A DNA stretch of 24,029 nt from contig NZ_DGDC01000036.1 in NCBI RefSeq assembly GCF_002385225.1, forward strand, positions 1 through 24,029. The letters run 5' to 3'. Of the stretch, positions 22,808-24,029 are shown in pieces (position 1 is the stretch's first letter; every line of letters begins with the position of its first letter). The notes beneath the pieces were generated by a model. That model did not search any database, had not been told where the DNA came from, and saw only the letters and a program-made list of their open reading frames with translations. The DNA comes from Psychrobacter sp. UBA3962 (GTDB lineage Bacteria; Pseudomonadota; Gammaproteobacteria; Pseudomonadales; Moraxellaceae). A program made the translations under genes and the position numbers.

Positions 22808-23695
22808 ATGCGACAACAAGAAAATTATAATGAGCTGCATGCTTTCTTATTGGTTGCTCAAGAAAGCAGTTTTACTAAAGCTGCTATCAAACTTGGAATA
22901 TCACAATCCGCATTGAGCCGCTCCATCAAATTATTAGAGCAACGCTTAGGGCTACAGCTATTTACGAGAACCACACGCAGTTTGTCTTTGACACACGCAG
23001 GTGAAGCGTTATTTGTAACCGCTGAGCAGAGTTTCGGCTCATTAGATAAGAAATTAGATGAACTCAAGCATTTTCGAGAAACGCCTGCGGGGTTGGTGCG
23101 CATCAGTGCTAGTCAATACGCTATTGATAAAGTCCTTTTACCTAAATTGGCTAAGTTCAAGCAGCTTTATCCTGATATTGAGTTGGAGTTGATAAGCGAT
23201 ACGGCTCTGTCTGATATTATCAGTACAAAATTTGATGCAGGTGTACGCTTTGGTAGCTTGATTACTGACGGCATGATATCGGTGCGTATCGACTATGACG
23301 AGGAGATTGCTGTAGTAGGTTCACCGGACTATTTCCACGAGTTTGGCTTTCCTAAAACCCCAGTAGATTTGAACGATCACAACTGTTTGGGCTATCGATT
23401 TATGAATGGTGGTATGTATCATTGGGATTTTGTGATTGATGGCCAGCCCTATAAGTTAAAGACGCAAGGGCAATGGGTATTTTCGACTGATTATTCAGTG
23501 ATTGATGCAGCAAAACGAGGACTAGGCATTGGTTATGTGCCCATTGATATGGTCAAAGAGGAACTAAAAAGTGGCCAACTCATTCATGTATTGCGAGAGT
23601 TCAGTCATACCTTTAGTGGTTTTCATCTATATTATCCGCATCACAATGTGTCACCTGCGCTACGCGCCGTTATTGATGCTTTGAGAGTTAGATAA
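22808..23695 (+). CDS. LysR-type transcriptional regulator
   Basis: A 295-residue regulator. The winged helix-turn-helix lies at the N-terminus (SSFTKAAIKLGISQSALSRSIKLLEQRLGLQLFTRTTR, about 20-56), followed by the linker helix and the periplasmic-binding-protein-like effector domain (about 90-295; VRISASQYAID, FDAGVRFG, GLGIGYVP). It resembles the subgroup related to E. coli YafC/DmlR. It is transcribed away from the exported hydrolase, the usual layout for a LysR protein and its target. The ATG has CAGG about eight bases upstream. I could not find a convincing T-N11-A operator pair in the 195-bp gap, and no effector can be named. A TATACT at 22741-22746 may be its -10. Confidence 0.93.
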   Translation: MRQQENYNELHAFLLVAQESSFTKAAIKLGISQSALSRSIKLLEQRLGLQLFTRTTRSLSLTHAGEALFVTAEQSFGSLDKKLDELKHFRETPAGLVRISASQYAIDKVLLPKLAKFKQLYPDIELELISDTALSDIISTKFDAGVRFGSLITDGMISVRIDYDEEIAVVGSPDYFHEFGFPKTPVDLNDHNCLGYRFMNGGMYHWDFVIDGQPYKLKTQGQWVFSTDYSVIDAAKRGLGIGYVPIDMVKEELKSGQLIHVLREFSHTFSGFHLYYPHHNVSPALRAVIDALRVR

Positions 23696-23917
23696 TATTT
23701 ATTCGAATCTTAAGTAGCATTTTTATTCACTACGATAACAGCTCTGCTTTTAGTTATTAGCAATAAACGCTTTGAAATTAAATAAACACATAACTAAATT
23801 GAATTAATGTAGTAGGTATAAATAAATTTTAGTTTGCTTTTAGGGTTAGTTAAATATAACTCATGTATACTAGATTTAATAATGGACTACTTAAGATGTC
23901 TTCAAGGACTGCACATC

Positions 23918-24025
23918 ATGAAAGATGAAACTATGGCAGAATTGATTAACACGAGTAATTATGGTCAGACTTTAGAGGGCTATAAAGACTTACTGAATCA
24001 AAGTATTATTAGGGCGTGTCCCTAA
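23918..24025 (+). CDS. Short ORF, possibly the 5' part of a gene cut by an insertion sequence
   Basis: A 35-residue reading frame (MKDETMAELINTS start) with AAGGA nine bases before the ATG and a TATACT box at 23866-23871. The last residues (RACP and the TAA stop) are encoded by a sequence that looks like a transposon end (24012-24029). The natural gene may therefore have continued past about 24011 and been interrupted. The visible part is soluble, helical and acidic, and I do not recognise a family. It could equally be a chance ORF. An in-frame upstream TTG at 23834 is less likely because it lacks a ribosome-binding site. Confidence 0.35.
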   Translation: MKDETMAELINTSNYGQTLEGYKDLLNQSIIRACP

Positions 24026-24029
24026 TTTG
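24012..24029. mobile_element. Possible terminal inverted repeat of an insertion sequence (edge of window)
   Basis: GGGCGTGTCCCTAATTTG at the very end of the window resembles the terminal repeats of IS5-family (IS427-like) elements, which often begin with a GG..TGTCCC block. It is preceded by TTA, fitting a short TNA target. Only the tip is visible, so no transposase supports this. The rest of the element would lie to the right. Confidence 0.35.

Overview
The window looks like chromosomal DNA of a gammaproteobacterium of the Moraxellaceae, most likely Psychrobacter. This rests on the moderate GC content, the style of the proteins (Ala/Gln/Ser/Thr-rich linkers inserted in conserved enzymes), the gene content, and an adhesin-E-like protein typical of Moraxellaceae and Pasteurellaceae. 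No database search was possible, so the genus is an inference. Coding density is high except for a few intergenic stretches of 340-690 bp.

Left part (1-9301), core housekeeping genes. On the minus strand lie sstT (Na+/Ser-Thr symporter) and the pair pepA-holC (leucyl aminopeptidase, DNA polymerase III chi). A 688-bp region separates pepA from the divergent lptF-lptG pair (LPS export permease). lptF-lptG end at a strong terminator shared with a convergent minus-strand run: DUF4385 protein, gph (phosphoglycolate phosphatase) and a single-domain RsmC-like methyltransferase.

Middle part (9578-18483). A tRNA-Phe(GAA) has an excellent promoter and its own terminator. Next is a PanZ-like GNAT protein, divergent from hisB. 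hisB and hisH follow each other but are split by a strong terminator, so they are not one transcript end to end. Then come a small membrane protein of unknown function, an ECHDC3-type crotonase, and a tight pair made of a 2OG-Fe(II) dioxygenase (PF10014-like) and a class-V PLP enzyme that resembles a cysteine desulfurase but lacks the usual catalytic Cys position. A perfect palindromic terminator separates this pair from the convergent acnA (aconitase).

Right part (18484-24029), more accessory in character. A LysR regulator is divergent from a minus-strand run: exported alpha/beta hydrolase with a Cys nucleophile, a NepI-like MFS exporter, a lipoprotein with a cyclophilin-like domain, and an adhesin-E-like exported protein. 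The window ends in a short ORF that runs into what may be the terminal inverted repeat of an insertion sequence.

The best candidates for undescribed biology are the dioxygenase/PLP-enzyme pair (a possible amino-acid modification and cleavage pathway) and the LysR/hydrolase/MFS/cyclophilin-lipoprotein cluster (a possible envelope detoxification or small-molecule export module). No CRISPR array, prophage, rRNA or complete mobile element was seen.
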